Positions 41,342 to 49,239 of a DNA stretch of 64,000 nt are shown here, piece after piece (positions within the stretch are counted from its first letter, which is position 1; every line of letters starts with the position of its first letter). The notes under the pieces are model-generated. The model was not told where the DNA came from, made no database searches, and saw only the letters and a list, made by a program, of their open reading frames with translations. A program made the position numbers and the translations under genes. This stretch comes from Cupriavidus nantongensis (GTDB lineage: Bacteria; Pseudomonadota; Gammaproteobacteria; Burkholderiales; Burkholderiaceae): positions 2,534,967-2,598,966 of the forward strand of contig NZ_CP014844.1 in the NCBI RefSeq assembly GCF_001598055.1, given 5' to 3'.

Positions 41342-43228
41342 ATGCGACGTGATCGACCGTCTGGCCTTGTGCTGCCTAATCTGCCGCGCCGCCGTTTTGT
41401 ACAGGGTCTGGCCGCCGGTGGCGTGATGGCGGGGCTGTCTGGCTTGGGCGGTGCGGCCTGGGCTCAGCCGTCAGGCCGACCGGCAGATGTCTTATCCGGC
41501 ACAGCACCAGTGCTGCGCGGGACCGACTTCGACCTCGTGATCGGCGAGTCGGTGGTCAACTTCACCGGGACGCCACGCGTCGCGACCACCATCAATGGCA
41601 TGTTGCCGGGGCCGACGCTGCGCTGGCGTCAAGGCGAAACGGTGACGATTCGGGTCACGAACCGGTTGCGCGAGCACACGTCGATTCATTGGCACGGGAT
41701 CATTCTGCCGTTCGAGATGGACGGCGTGCCGGGGATCAGCTTTGCGGGCATTGCGCCGGGCGAGACCTTCACCTACCGCTTCAAGGTCGACCAGATTGGT
41801 AGCTATTGGTATCACTCGCATTCGGGCTTCCAGGAGATGACCGGCGTGTATGGCGGCATTGTCATCGATCCAGCCACCGGCGTGGATGGCGTGCGAGCCG
41901 ATCGCGATTATACCGTGCTGCTCTCGGATTGGACCGACGAAGATCCGATGCGCGTGCTCTCGAAACTGAAGGTTCAGAGCGACTACTACAACTATAACCA
42001 GCCGACGGTTATCGATTTTTTCCGCGACGTCTCCAGTGAAGGGATGAAGAGCGCGCTCGCTAAGCGCAAGATGTGGAACGAGATGCGGATGAGCCCGACC
42101 GATCTGGCGGATCTCTCGGGCGCCACGCTGACTTACTTGATGAACGGCGTCACACCGGCCGGCAACTGGACCGGCGTGTTTAAGCCGGGCGAGAAGGTTC
42201 GTCTGCGGTTTATCAACGGCGCAGGCAACACGTTCTACGATGTGCGCATTCCCGGCCTCAAGCTTAAGGTCATCCAAGTCGATGGACAGAACATCGAACC
42301 GGTAACCGTCGATGAGTTCCGCTTCGGCCCGGGCGAGACCTGTGACGTGCTGGTCGAGCCGCGCGACGAGGCCTATACCATTTTCTCGCAGTCGATGGAT
42401 CGCACCGGCTATGCCCGCGGCACCCTGGCGACTCGAGCCGGGCTGGCGGCACCGGTGCCCGCCGTGGATAAGCCGCAGTGGCTCACCATGGCCGACATGA
42501 TGGGCAGTATGGGAGGCATGGGCGGCATGGATCACGGCGCCATGGGCGGAATGAGCCATGGCGGCATGGCCATGCAAGGCATGAACCACGGCTCGATGGG
42601 CATGCAAGGCATGAACCATGGCGCTATGGCCATGGATCACAGCCAGCATGCCATGGGTAGCATGTCGGGGGGCATGGCGACCGGTGCGTCGCTGAAGGTG
42701 CCCAGCACCAAGGCGCGCCACGCCAAGACCGAGTATGGCGCCACCACCGATATGCGCGTTGACATGGCGCGCACCAACTTGGACGACCCGGGCATCGGTT
42801 TGCGCGACACCGGGCGCCGCGTCCTGACACTGGCCGATCAGCACACCATTGGCGGTCCATTGGACAAACGCGGTCCCGGGCGCGAAGTGGAACTGCACTT
42901 GACCGGCAATATGGAGCGTTACTCGTGGTCCATCGACGGGGTGGAGTTCGGAAATTCGACGCCGGTGCACTTTAAGTACGGCGAGCGGCTGCGCGTCATT
43001 TTGCACAACGACACCATGATGACGCACCCAATGCACATGCATGGCATGTGGAGCGAACTCGAATCGCCGGATGGCGCCTTCCTCGCGCGTCGACACACGA
43101 TCGCGGTGCAGCCGGCGCAACGCATCAGCTTTCTCGTCACCGCCGACGCCTTGGGCCGGTGGGCCTGGCATTGCCACCTGATGTTGCACATGGACGCCGG
43201 GATGTTCCGCGAAGTGGTGGTGGCCTGA
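41342..43228 (+). CDS. copA: CopA multicopper oxidase, second copy
   Basis: The 628-residue periplasmic copper oxidase has a Tat signal (LPRRRFVQGLAAGGVMAG), copper-binding His motifs (HWHG, HSHSG) and a Met/His/Gly insertion (about residues 380-440, GGMSHGGMAMQGMNHGSMGM). The C-terminal HPMHMHG ... HCHLMLHMDAGM completes the type-1 and trinuclear sites. It oxidises Cu(I) and stores copper. It heads copABCDI and is clearly a diverged paralogue of the protein at 31896-33857. Confidence 0.96.
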   Translation: MRRDRPSGLVLPNLPRRRFVQGLAAGGVMAGLSGLGGAAWAQPSGRPADVLSGTAPVLRGTDFDLVIGESVVNFTGTPRVATTINGMLPGPTLRWRQGETVTIRVTNRLREHTSIHWHGIILPFEMDGVPGISFAGIAPGETFTYRFKVDQIGSYWYHSHSGFQEMTGVYGGIVIDPATGVDGVRADRDYTVLLSDWTDEDPMRVLSKLKVQSDYYNYNQPTVIDFFRDVSSEGMKSALAKRKMWNEMRMSPTDLADLSGATLTYLMNGVTPAGNWTGVFKPGEKVRLRFINGAGNTFYDVRIPGLKLKVIQVDGQNIEPVTVDEFRFGPGETCDVLVEPRDEAYTIFSQSMDRTGYARGTLATRAGLAAPVPAVDKPQWLTMADMMGSMGGMGGMDHGAMGGMSHGGMAMQGMNHGSMGMQGMNHGAMAMDHSQHAMGSMSGGMATGASLKVPSTKARHAKTEYGATTDMRVDMARTNLDDPGIGLRDTGRRVLTLADQHTIGGPLDKRGPGREVELHLTGNMERYSWSIDGVEFGNSTPVHFKYGERLRVILHNDTMMTHPMHMHGMWSELESPDGAFLARRHTIAVQPAQRISFLVTADALGRWAWHCHLMLHMDAGMFREVVVA

Positions 43229-43239
43229 CCCTAACCGAT

Positions 43240-44514
43240 ATGCACATGGAAAAACCAACAAGAACAGTACTTGCCGCCGTGCTTGCTTCCGCTGGCATGA
43301 GCGCAGCTTGGGCCCAGCACGCCCACACCGAAGCGGTTCCAACGCAAACTTCGTCGCCCGCCGTTGCGGAAAAGGCGAAGTCCATTCCGAAAGCAAAGTC
43401 TTCGGGCAAGGTTGGCGGCACCGCTGCGACCGACGGCCAGATGCAAGGCATGGACTCGATGCAGGGCATGGACCACAGCCAGATGCAAGGCATGGACTCG
43501 ATGCAGGGCATGGACCACGGCCAGATGCAGGGCATGGACTCGATGCAGGGCATGGACCACAGCCAGATGCAAGGCATGGACTCGATGCAGGGCATGGACC
43601 ACAGCCAGATGCAAGGCATGGACTCGATGCAGGGCATGGACCACAGCCAGATGCAGGGCATGGACCACAGCCAGATGCAGGGCATGGGTTCGATGCAGGG
43701 CATGGACCACAGCCAGATGCAAGGCACGGGTTCGATGCAGGGCATGGATCATGGTGACATGCAGATGCAAGGGGGGAGCGCGCCCGCGGATGCGCGCGAC
43801 CCGCACGGTTACTCAGGGGGCTATCAGCTCGGCGTGGGTCAATACGCCATTGGTCCGCACCGTTCGCTGCACATGGCAGACGAACACCTATTTGCCTCGG
43901 TACTCGTTGACCGGCTGGAATGGGTCAAGGGAAATGAGAGCAATGCCGCTGCCTATGAGGCGCAAGCGTGGATTGGCAGCAGCTTTAACCGCCTCGTGAT
44001 CAAGGCCGAAGGCGAATCCGAGAGGCGCAAGATCCACGAGGCGCGGACCGAATTGCTGTGGGGTCATGCCATTGCCACCTATTGGGACACGCAACTGGGT
44101 ATCCGCAACGATGCCGGCTATGGCCGGCCAACCCGAAACTGGCTGGCCTTCGGTATCCAGGGCCTGGCGCCATACTGGTTCGAGGTCGACGCTACTGGCT
44201 ATATCGGCACCGAAGGTCGCACTGCACTGCGCCTGTCAGCCGAGTATGAATTGCTAATTACCCAGCGCCTGATCCTGCAACCCCGAATCGAGGCCAATCT
44301 TTATGGCAAGAACGATCCCGAGGTCGGCGTGGGCAGCGGGCTTTCCAGCGGTGCCGTGGGTCTGCGCCTGCGCTATGAGTTCAGCCGTCAGTTCGCTCCC
44401 TATATCGGCATTGAACGGTACCAAACCTTTGGCAATACCGCCGACATGGTTCGCACCGCCGGCGGCCGAAGTGGCGAAACCCGTTTTGTAGCGGGTGTTC
44501 GCATGTGGTTCTAA
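43240..44514 (+). CDS. copB: CopB outer-membrane copper protein with long Met/His repeat
   Basis: The 424-residue protein has a signal peptide (RTVLAAVLASAGMSAAWAQ), a Met-rich repeat region (about residues 68-173, repeating MQGMDSMQGMDHSQ) and a C-terminal CopB beta-barrel (LVDRLEWVKG ... GLRLRYEFSRQFAPYIGIERY) ending VRMWF. The repeat is far longer than in the other CopB in this window, giving many more Met/His ligands. It follows copA by 11 bp. The ATG at 43240 is chosen because it precedes the signal peptide directly. Confidence 0.94.
   Translation: MHMEKPTRTVLAAVLASAGMSAAWAQHAHTEAVPTQTSSPAVAEKAKSIPKAKSSGKVGGTAATDGQMQGMDSMQGMDHSQMQGMDSMQGMDHGQMQGMDSMQGMDHSQMQGMDSMQGMDHSQMQGMDSMQGMDHSQMQGMDHSQMQGMGSMQGMDHSQMQGTGSMQGMDHGDMQMQGGSAPADARDPHGYSGGYQLGVGQYAIGPHRSLHMADEHLFASVLVDRLEWVKGNESNAAAYEAQAWIGSSFNRLVIKAEGESERRKIHEARTELLWGHAIATYWDTQLGIRNDAGYGRPTRNWLAFGIQGLAPYWFEVDATGYIGTEGRTALRLSAEYELLITQRLILQPRIEANLYGKNDPEVGVGSGLSSGAVGLRLRYEFSRQFAPYIGIERYQTFGNTADMVRTAGGRSGETRFVAGVRMWF
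43441..43758 (+). repeat. 42-bp tandem repeat in copB
   Basis: Seven units of 42 bp (14 codons, MQGMDSMQGMDHSQ) and one shortened 24-bp unit (43651-43674) stand head to tail. The first five units are almost identical in DNA; the last two carry changes (MGS, TGS, DHGD). This is recent in-frame expansion. Confidence 0.95.
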
Positions 44515-44552
44515 CCACGTATTTCAATCCACACTCATATTTGGAGTTCACC

Positions 44553-44939
44553 ATGCAAGCGCCCCGCTTCACCATTCGTGCCGCTCTGGCAGCCGCCGCT
44601 GTGCTGGCTAGTACTGCAGCCTTCGCCCATCCAAAGCTGGTATCGTCCATGCCCGCCGACAAGGCCGAGGTGGCGGCGCCGCAGAAGATCGAGCTGAAGT
44701 TTTCAGAGAACCTCGCGACCCAATTCTCCGGGGCCAGCCTCGTCATGACCAGCATGCCCGGCATGGCCAACCATGCGCCGATGAAAATTGCCGCCAAGGT
44801 TGCCGGCAGCGACGACCCCAAGACCATGGTGATCACCCCGGCCCAGACGCTGGCGCCTGGCAGCTACCGCGTCGATTGGCGTGCAGTGTCGTCCGACACG
44901 CACCCGATTAATGGCAACATCGCGTTCACCGTGAAGTGA
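44553..44939 (+). CDS. copC: CopC periplasmic copper-binding protein
   Basis: The 128-residue protein has a signal peptide ending AAFA and a mature N-terminus HPKLVSSMPAD, whose first His provides the Cu(II) site in CopC proteins. A Met-containing loop (MTSMPGMANHAPM) suits Cu(I), and a second His follows in SSDTHPING. It shuttles copper in the periplasm and partners with CopD. The start follows TTGGAG. Confidence 0.95.
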   Translation: MQAPRFTIRAALAAAAVLASTAAFAHPKLVSSMPADKAEVAAPQKIELKFSENLATQFSGASLVMTSMPGMANHAPMKIAAKVAGSDDPKTMVITPAQTLAPGSYRVDWRAVSSDTHPINGNIAFTVK

Positions 44940-44946
44940 TCCGCCG

Positions 44947-45864
44947 ATGGACTGGGCAACTGTTGCAGTGCGTTTCGCACTCTATTTCGGCCTGACTGCA
45001 CTGTTTGGTCTGCCGCTGTTTGGCTTGTACGCACTGCGCCGTGAGGAAATGGCGTCGCCAACGGGTGCGCGCTTTTTGACGCTTGGCGCGGCGGTCGCGG
45101 CCCTGGGCATCGTCCTGTCGCTGGCCAATATCACCATCATGGCCAAGGGCATGACCGGTGCCGCATCCTACGCCGAACTGCAAGGCCATGTCTTCGAAAT
45201 GATTGTGACAGGCACCGCGTTTGGCGCGGCCTGGGTCGTGCGACTCGTTGCCTTGGTCCTCTGCGTGCTGGTCGCGTTGTTTGTCCGCAAACGGCCAGAA
45301 CTTCAATTCTGGGTTCTGGCTGCAGCGGGCGGCGTCGCGCTGTCCACGCTTGCCTGGGGCGGCCATGGCGCCATGGATGATGGCATTCGACGCTACATTC
45401 ACCTTGCCTCGGATATCGCGCATCTAATGGCCGCCGGCGCATGGGTCGGCGCTCTGCTCGCGTTCGTGTTGTTGTCGCATCCCTCTGCCACACCTGCCAA
45501 GGTTGCCCTACTGAGCCGCACCTCGAACGGCTTCGCTCAGGTGGGTACGATCGTTGTCGCAACCTTGGTCATTACCGGCGCAGTGAACTATTGGTTGATT
45601 GTCGGTCCGGTCTTGCCAGAACTGTCGCTGAACTCATACGGTGGACTGCTGGCGTCCAAGCTGGCGCTGTTCGGTACCATGCTCGCCCTTGCCGCGGCTA
45701 ACCGTTTTCATCTGAGCCCGCGCCTGGAGCATGCCGTACGGACGGGCGACCATGCCGTCGCCGTTCGTACCTTGCGGCGCAGCCTGATGTTCGAGACCAG
45801 TGCGGCAACGCTCATTCTGGCTCTTGTCGCCTCGCTCGGCATCCTATCCCCCGCGGGCATGTAG
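44947..45864 (+). CDS. copD: CopD inner-membrane copper protein
   Basis: The 305-residue membrane protein has eight predicted helices with His and Met at several helix ends (for example GHVFEMIV and WGGHGAMDDGIRR), matching the CopD/PcoD family, which works with CopC in copper uptake or handling across the inner membrane. It starts 7 bp after the copC stop. Confidence 0.95.
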   Translation: MDWATVAVRFALYFGLTALFGLPLFGLYALRREEMASPTGARFLTLGAAVAALGIVLSLANITIMAKGMTGAASYAELQGHVFEMIVTGTAFGAAWVVRLVALVLCVLVALFVRKRPELQFWVLAAAGGVALSTLAWGGHGAMDDGIRRYIHLASDIAHLMAAGAWVGALLAFVLLSHPSATPAKVALLSRTSNGFAQVGTIVVATLVITGAVNYWLIVGPVLPELSLNSYGGLLASKLALFGTMLALAAANRFHLSPRLEHAVRTGDHAVAVRTLRRSLMFETSAATLILALVASLGILSPAGM

Positions 45865-45933
45865 CCACGTTTTCACGAACCGCGCAGCAAGGCTGCGCTT
45901 GTCTTGCTCTCAAACAACCGCCAAGGAGATGCC

Positions 45934-46410
45934 ATGAAGACGCTCAAGTCGTTGCTGCTGGTGTTGGGGCTGTCGCCGATGCTGGTGTGGGCTGCCGGCA
46001 GCATGGAGGGCCATGCGAGCCCAGCTAGCGCCAGTAAGTCCGCTGCCGGTCAGCCGGGCAAGCCGGCCAAGGTCTCACGCACGGTTAACGTGACCATGAG
46101 CGACACGATGCGCTTCGCGCCCGACTCGATTCAGGTCAAGCGCGGTGAAACCGTGCGTTTTGTCGTCCGGAATGTCGGCAAAGTGGAGCACGAAATGGTG
46201 ATCGGTACCGCCGCTGAGTTGAAAGAGCACGCGCAGATGATGCGCAGCATGCCTGATGCTAAGCACTCTATCCCGAACCAGATTATGCTCGCACCTGGCA
46301 AACAAGGCACACTCGTGTGGCAGTTCGACGGTCCTGGGACCGTCGACTTCGCTTGTCTGGTGCCGGGCCATTTCGAAGCCGGCATGGTCGGCAAGGTGGC
46401 CGTCAAGTAA
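45934..46410 (+). CDS. copI: CopI cupredoxin-like periplasmic protein
   Basis: The 158-residue protein has a signal peptide (LKSLLLVLGLSPMLVWAAG) and a cupredoxin domain with the His-Cys-His-Met pattern of blue copper sites: VEHEM early and FACLVPGHFEAGM at the C-terminus. CopI proteins give tolerance to copper in Cupriavidus and related bacteria. The ATG at 45934 has AAGGAG upstream; the ORF extension to 45904 is leader sequence. Confidence 0.93.
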   Translation: MKTLKSLLLVLGLSPMLVWAAGSMEGHASPASASKSAAGQPGKPAKVSRTVNVTMSDTMRFAPDSIQVKRGETVRFVVRNVGKVEHEMVIGTAAELKEHAQMMRSMPDAKHSIPNQIMLAPGKQGTLVWQFDGPGTVDFACLVPGHFEAGMVGKVAVK

Positions 46411-46592
46411 AAAGCGCGACGACGGGTGCGTCCGGCGGCGAACAAAACGGCGGCACCGATGCTGAGGGTTCGACAGCGTAGGTTGGGTCATGGTGCCGCC
46501 GTGGCGGACCCGTTTACTGCGCGTGATCCTCCCCACTTGGAAGCGTTGACTTGTGGGGCATGACGTGGACCACATTGTTACCTGTCCAGAAT

Positions 46593-46636
46593 GTAACGTT
46601 TGGGCAACGTTATCGTTGGAATGCCCTGATTAGACT
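46593..46636 (+). promoter_or_regulatory. CopR-type promoter for the CzcE-like gene after copI
   Basis: GTAA (46593), GCAA (46604) and GTTG (46615) follow the 11-bp period in the core GTAACGTTTGGGCAAC, almost the copA box. The -10 TAGACT (46631-46636) starts 38 nt from the first half-site. No gene lies in the 46411-46788 interval. Confidence 0.75.
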
Positions 46637-46788
46637 AGATCGTGCGGCAACTCGCGTTTGGGTGCCGGTTGCCAGTTGCCCACAGATCAGCGCAGCACCA
46701 AGCTGCGTGCGTCCTTGGCGCGGGTGGAAGTCGGTTTGTCGCAGGCGGGTCCGTTAGACCTTGCGCACATCGACAGGGATGTCTCATT

Positions 46789-47136
46789 ATGACTACTACG
46801 CAGGCTTTACGGATCACACTGGCACTCTCTGCCTTCGGCATGGCGTCGGCGTGCGCGCCTTTGCCACCTGCTAGGGCCGATTTGTATGGTACCGCCGCTG
46901 CCGTCGAGACGGCGACTCGGTCGATCACGCTGCGGCCAGGTGCGCGATACGTTAATGTCACCTCTGGAGAAACCGTTGCTTTCCGGGGCGCCAACCGCAC
47001 GGTGGCTTGGACCTTTATGACCACAAGTAGTGGACGATCGGCAGTTGCGCTGAACTTCCTTTTGCCGGATCTGCCGGAAGCCAAAGGCATCACGGCCATC
47101 ATCGCGCCAAGCCCGCTCTATCGGGGCAGCTCATGA
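46789..47136 (+). CDS. CzcE/CopH-like small exported metal-resistance protein
   Basis: The 115-residue protein has an N-terminal hydrophobic segment containing a Cys (MASACAPLPPA, possibly a lipoprotein), then a domain with SITLRPGARYVNVTSGETVAFR, WTF and PSPLYRG. The same blocks occur in the 158-residue product at 56602-57078 (VTLAPGLKSVNVASGDTVTFR, WTF, RSKLFTGG). The family includes CzcE, a periplasmic Cu-binding protein. In the recalled cop order this could be copJ; function is otherwise unknown. Confidence 0.75.
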   Translation: MTTTQALRITLALSAFGMASACAPLPPARADLYGTAAAVETATRSITLRPGARYVNVTSGETVAFRGANRTVAWTFMTTSSGRSAVALNFLLPDLPEAKGITAIIAPSPLYRGSS

Positions 47137-47349
47137 CGTATTGGTTGCTTACTGGACGCTATGCCAGACGACCACTTCGACAGCCATCCCCCACGCCGCA
47201 TCCGGACCAGTAGGCGGTGGAACGTCCGCCTTGGTCCGCTGACTTGGCGCTTGCAGACCCGAGGGGCACCGCCGGTCTAGCCATATCGCGACATACTGCG
47301 CAACGCGCAACGCATAGCCTTCAGTGCGCAAGTGCGTTTGCAGACCAGC

Positions 47350-47547
47350 CTAATGCAATTTATCGAGAGCATGCAAAAAGTCACTGCCCCGCGGCGTGAT
47401 GTGCAGACGATCGCCGTAAGCCAATTTTTCCAGATGCACCAGCTGCCGCTCAATCAATGCCTCGATCGACGCGTGATCGAGGTCGGCGAGATTGGGGGCT
47501 GCGTCGTCGATCAGCATAAGGGTGGCCACTTCATGTGGTGTCAGCAT
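47350..47547 (-). CDS. Small conserved protein of unknown function
   Basis: A 65-residue cytosolic protein begins MLTPHEVATLMLIDDAA behind GGAG and has a predicted winged-helix-like pattern (IEALIERQLVHLEK ... LHITPRGSDFLHAL). Similar short proteins are widespread in Burkholderiaceae, sometimes misnamed SecA. The ORF can extend to 47616, but the ribosome-binding site supports 47547. Its role in this island is unknown. Confidence 0.65.
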   Translation of the reverse strand: MLTPHEVATLMLIDDAAPNLADLDHASIEALIERQLVHLEKLAYGDRLHITPRGSDFLHALDKLH

Positions 47548-47755
47548 CGTAGTCTCCAGGACCCCTAGAAGTGAATCGGCGGATGGTTCCGCTCTCGTGG
47601 CGACGCGTTTCAGCATTCATTCAATGACCGCCGTGCAGACACGTCAAGGTAAATCACCGGCGCTGGGTCTACCATATGGCAATGCTCGACTTTCCATAAC
47701 GGCTATGAGACTCGTCTTTCACCGGCGAGGCCATCCAGACCAGCCCCTGCATGGC

Positions 47756-47827
47756 ATGCGCTACTACTCGATCATTGGGGCGGCGCTGGTCGTGCTTGGG
47801 CTTTTGTATCTCTTCTGGACGACGTAA
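47756..47827 (+). CDS. 23-residue single-span membrane peptide
   Basis: The frame MRYYSIIGAALVVLGLLYLFWTT is almost entirely one transmembrane helix. An in-frame ATG at 47705 would add 17 basic residues. No strong ribosome-binding site is visible. It may be a true small protein; compare the 25-residue peptide at 12993. Confidence 0.4.
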   Translation: MRYYSIIGAALVVLGLLYLFWTT

Positions 47828-48166
47828 GGGGATTAGTGCGGCGCAGCGTTCGCCGATCTTCGCCCACGACGAGTCATCGGCGTAGCGGCACGCGTGTTCG
47901 AGCCGTTTCGACGGCGCGCGACCGCTGCTCGCATACAGCTGTGTGCCACGCGCGAGCGGGCAGGCAGGCAAGAGACAGAAATTACCAGGCCGATCCAAGC
48001 GCCTGAATACCAGCAAGCCGGCCGCTCAACGCGACATGTTCGTCAGCTGTGGCGTACACACCGCGACAGCTCGTGCAGGGTCACTGCAGCAGCCCAGGCT
48101 AGGCTCGAAACGGACGTAGGCGCCATCGCTGACCGAAGCGCCTGCTTGCGGTGTTTGCTTGGGTCG
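47828..48166. other. Gene-free interval
   Basis: No frame in these 339 bp has a credible start, ribosome-binding site and composition. The long plus-strand ORF through this stretch is the antisense shadow of the cytochrome gene. No copper-type promoter motif is seen. Confidence 0.4.
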
Positions 48167-48697
48167 CTACTTCGGGCTCGCATACTGCGCGGTCGCTTCG
48201 CGCTGCGCTACTGCCATTTTCTCAGGCCAAGTGCTCTTGATGTACGCGAGCACGGCAATGATGTCGTCATCCGACATCGACTGGCCGAAGGCTGGCATGT
48301 CACTGACATAGCCTCTCGGCGCGGTCACGCCGGCAACGAGCCCGTTCTTGGTAATGGCAAACAGCACCGCGTCCGCATGGTGCCAGGTATGACCCGATGC
48401 ATCATGCGGGGGCGCCGGCATCCGGCCATTTGCGAGCCGCTCGCGCCAGTTAGGCTGGCCTTCGAGCTTGACGCCATGGCACGACGCGCAGGCCTGTGCG
48501 TACAGCTGCCTGCCGCGACCGAGCTGCGCGGCATCCGTGGCATCGATGCGCAGTTGGCGCCCTTCCCTGAGCGTCTGCGGTCCACCGGAGGGTGGCTCCA
48601 GATAGCGTTTCGCCTTGAGCGCGACCCCGGTGGCCGCCGCGGCGGCCACCACCAACCCGCAGGCCACGATCCAGCGCGACTGAGTTGACTCTTCCAT
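48167..48697 (-). CDS. Membrane-anchored mono-haem c-type cytochrome
   Basis: The 176-residue protein has an N-terminal anchor (RWIVACGLVVAAAAATGVALKA), one haem motif (CASCHG) and a later Met ligand candidate (MPAFGQSMSDDDI), the usual cytochrome c class I layout. It is exported and may accept electrons, perhaps from copper oxidation (inference). It lies 61 bp downstream of copG on the same strand, at the end of the DUF2933-copF-copG unit. Confidence 0.88.
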   Translation of the reverse strand: MEESTQSRWIVACGLVVAAAAATGVALKAKRYLEPPSGGPQTLREGRQLRIDATDAAQLGRGRQLYAQACASCHGVKLEGQPNWRERLANGRMPAPPHDASGHTWHHADAVLFAITKNGLVAGVTAPRGYVSDMPAFGQSMSDDDIIAVLAYIKSTWPEKMAVAQREATAQYASPK

Positions 48698-48758
48698 GTC
48701 CTTTGTCTGGCAGTTCTGAAGTTCTGGCAACGCTTACCCGCGCAGCCCCGCTGCAGTC

Positions 48759-49175
48759 CTAGTCTTTCGAGAATGGCTTGCCGCTAAAATCCACTGTCAC
48801 AAGCTTTCCGTCCATCTGCCCCATGCCTGGCGAGTTTGCCGGCATGCCGGGCACTGCGACCCCTTTCAAGGTCGGCTTCGCAGCGAGCTTGCGCACCGCT
48901 GCTGCCGGCACGTGCCCCTCCACCACCTGCGCGCTGCCATCGATCACCGCGGTATGGCAGGAGCCGAACTGGGTCGGGACGCCGAGCCTGGCTTTGACCG
49001 CCGTCATGTCGGACGAATCAATGACCTTGGTCTGAATGCCGGCCTGGTTCACGTGTTTGACCCATTCTGCACAGCAGCCACAACTGGGATCCTTGTACAC
49101 CGTTAGCGTCGGCGAGGCCGCTTGCGCGCCGGTGGCGGCCGCGAGCAAAGCGGCAGTGGCCAAGAAATACTTCAT
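48759..49175 (-). CDS. copG: CopG (DUF411) periplasmic copper-resistance protein
   Basis: The 138-residue protein has a signal peptide (KYFLATAALLAAATGAQA) and the DUF411 core: VYKDPSCGCCAEWVKH near the N-terminus and SCHTAVIDG, with the conserved Cys pairs. CopG-like proteins are thought to bind copper or do Cu(I)/Cu(II) redox work in the periplasm. The ATG at 49175 follows GGAGAA. It is 65 bp downstream of copF. Confidence 0.93.
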   Translation of the reverse strand: MKYFLATAALLAAATGAQAASPTLTVYKDPSCGCCAEWVKHVNQAGIQTKVIDSSDMTAVKARLGVPTQFGSCHTAVIDGSAQVVEGHVPAAAVRKLAAKPTLKGVAVPGMPANSPGMGQMDGKLVTVDFSGKPFSKD

Positions 49176-49239
49176 GGATTCTCCGAAAAACATCATGTCA
49201 ATAGACAAGTCAGCACCGGTCGAGTGCCTCATCGCCAGC

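Noticed and set aside
41492..43396. 634-codon antisense ORF across the second copA
   Set aside because: Composition follows the complementary codons of copA; no promoter, start signal or family resemblance.
43137..43806. Antisense repeat ORFs (MPCIESMPCIWLWS and ALHLAVVHALHR types) over copB
   Set aside because: They merely read the 42-bp copB repeat backwards; repeats of a length divisible by three keep all frames open.
43308..43999. Plus-strand alternative-frame ORFs inside copB
   Set aside because: Open only because of the repeat; the copB frame has the signal peptide and beta-barrel domain.
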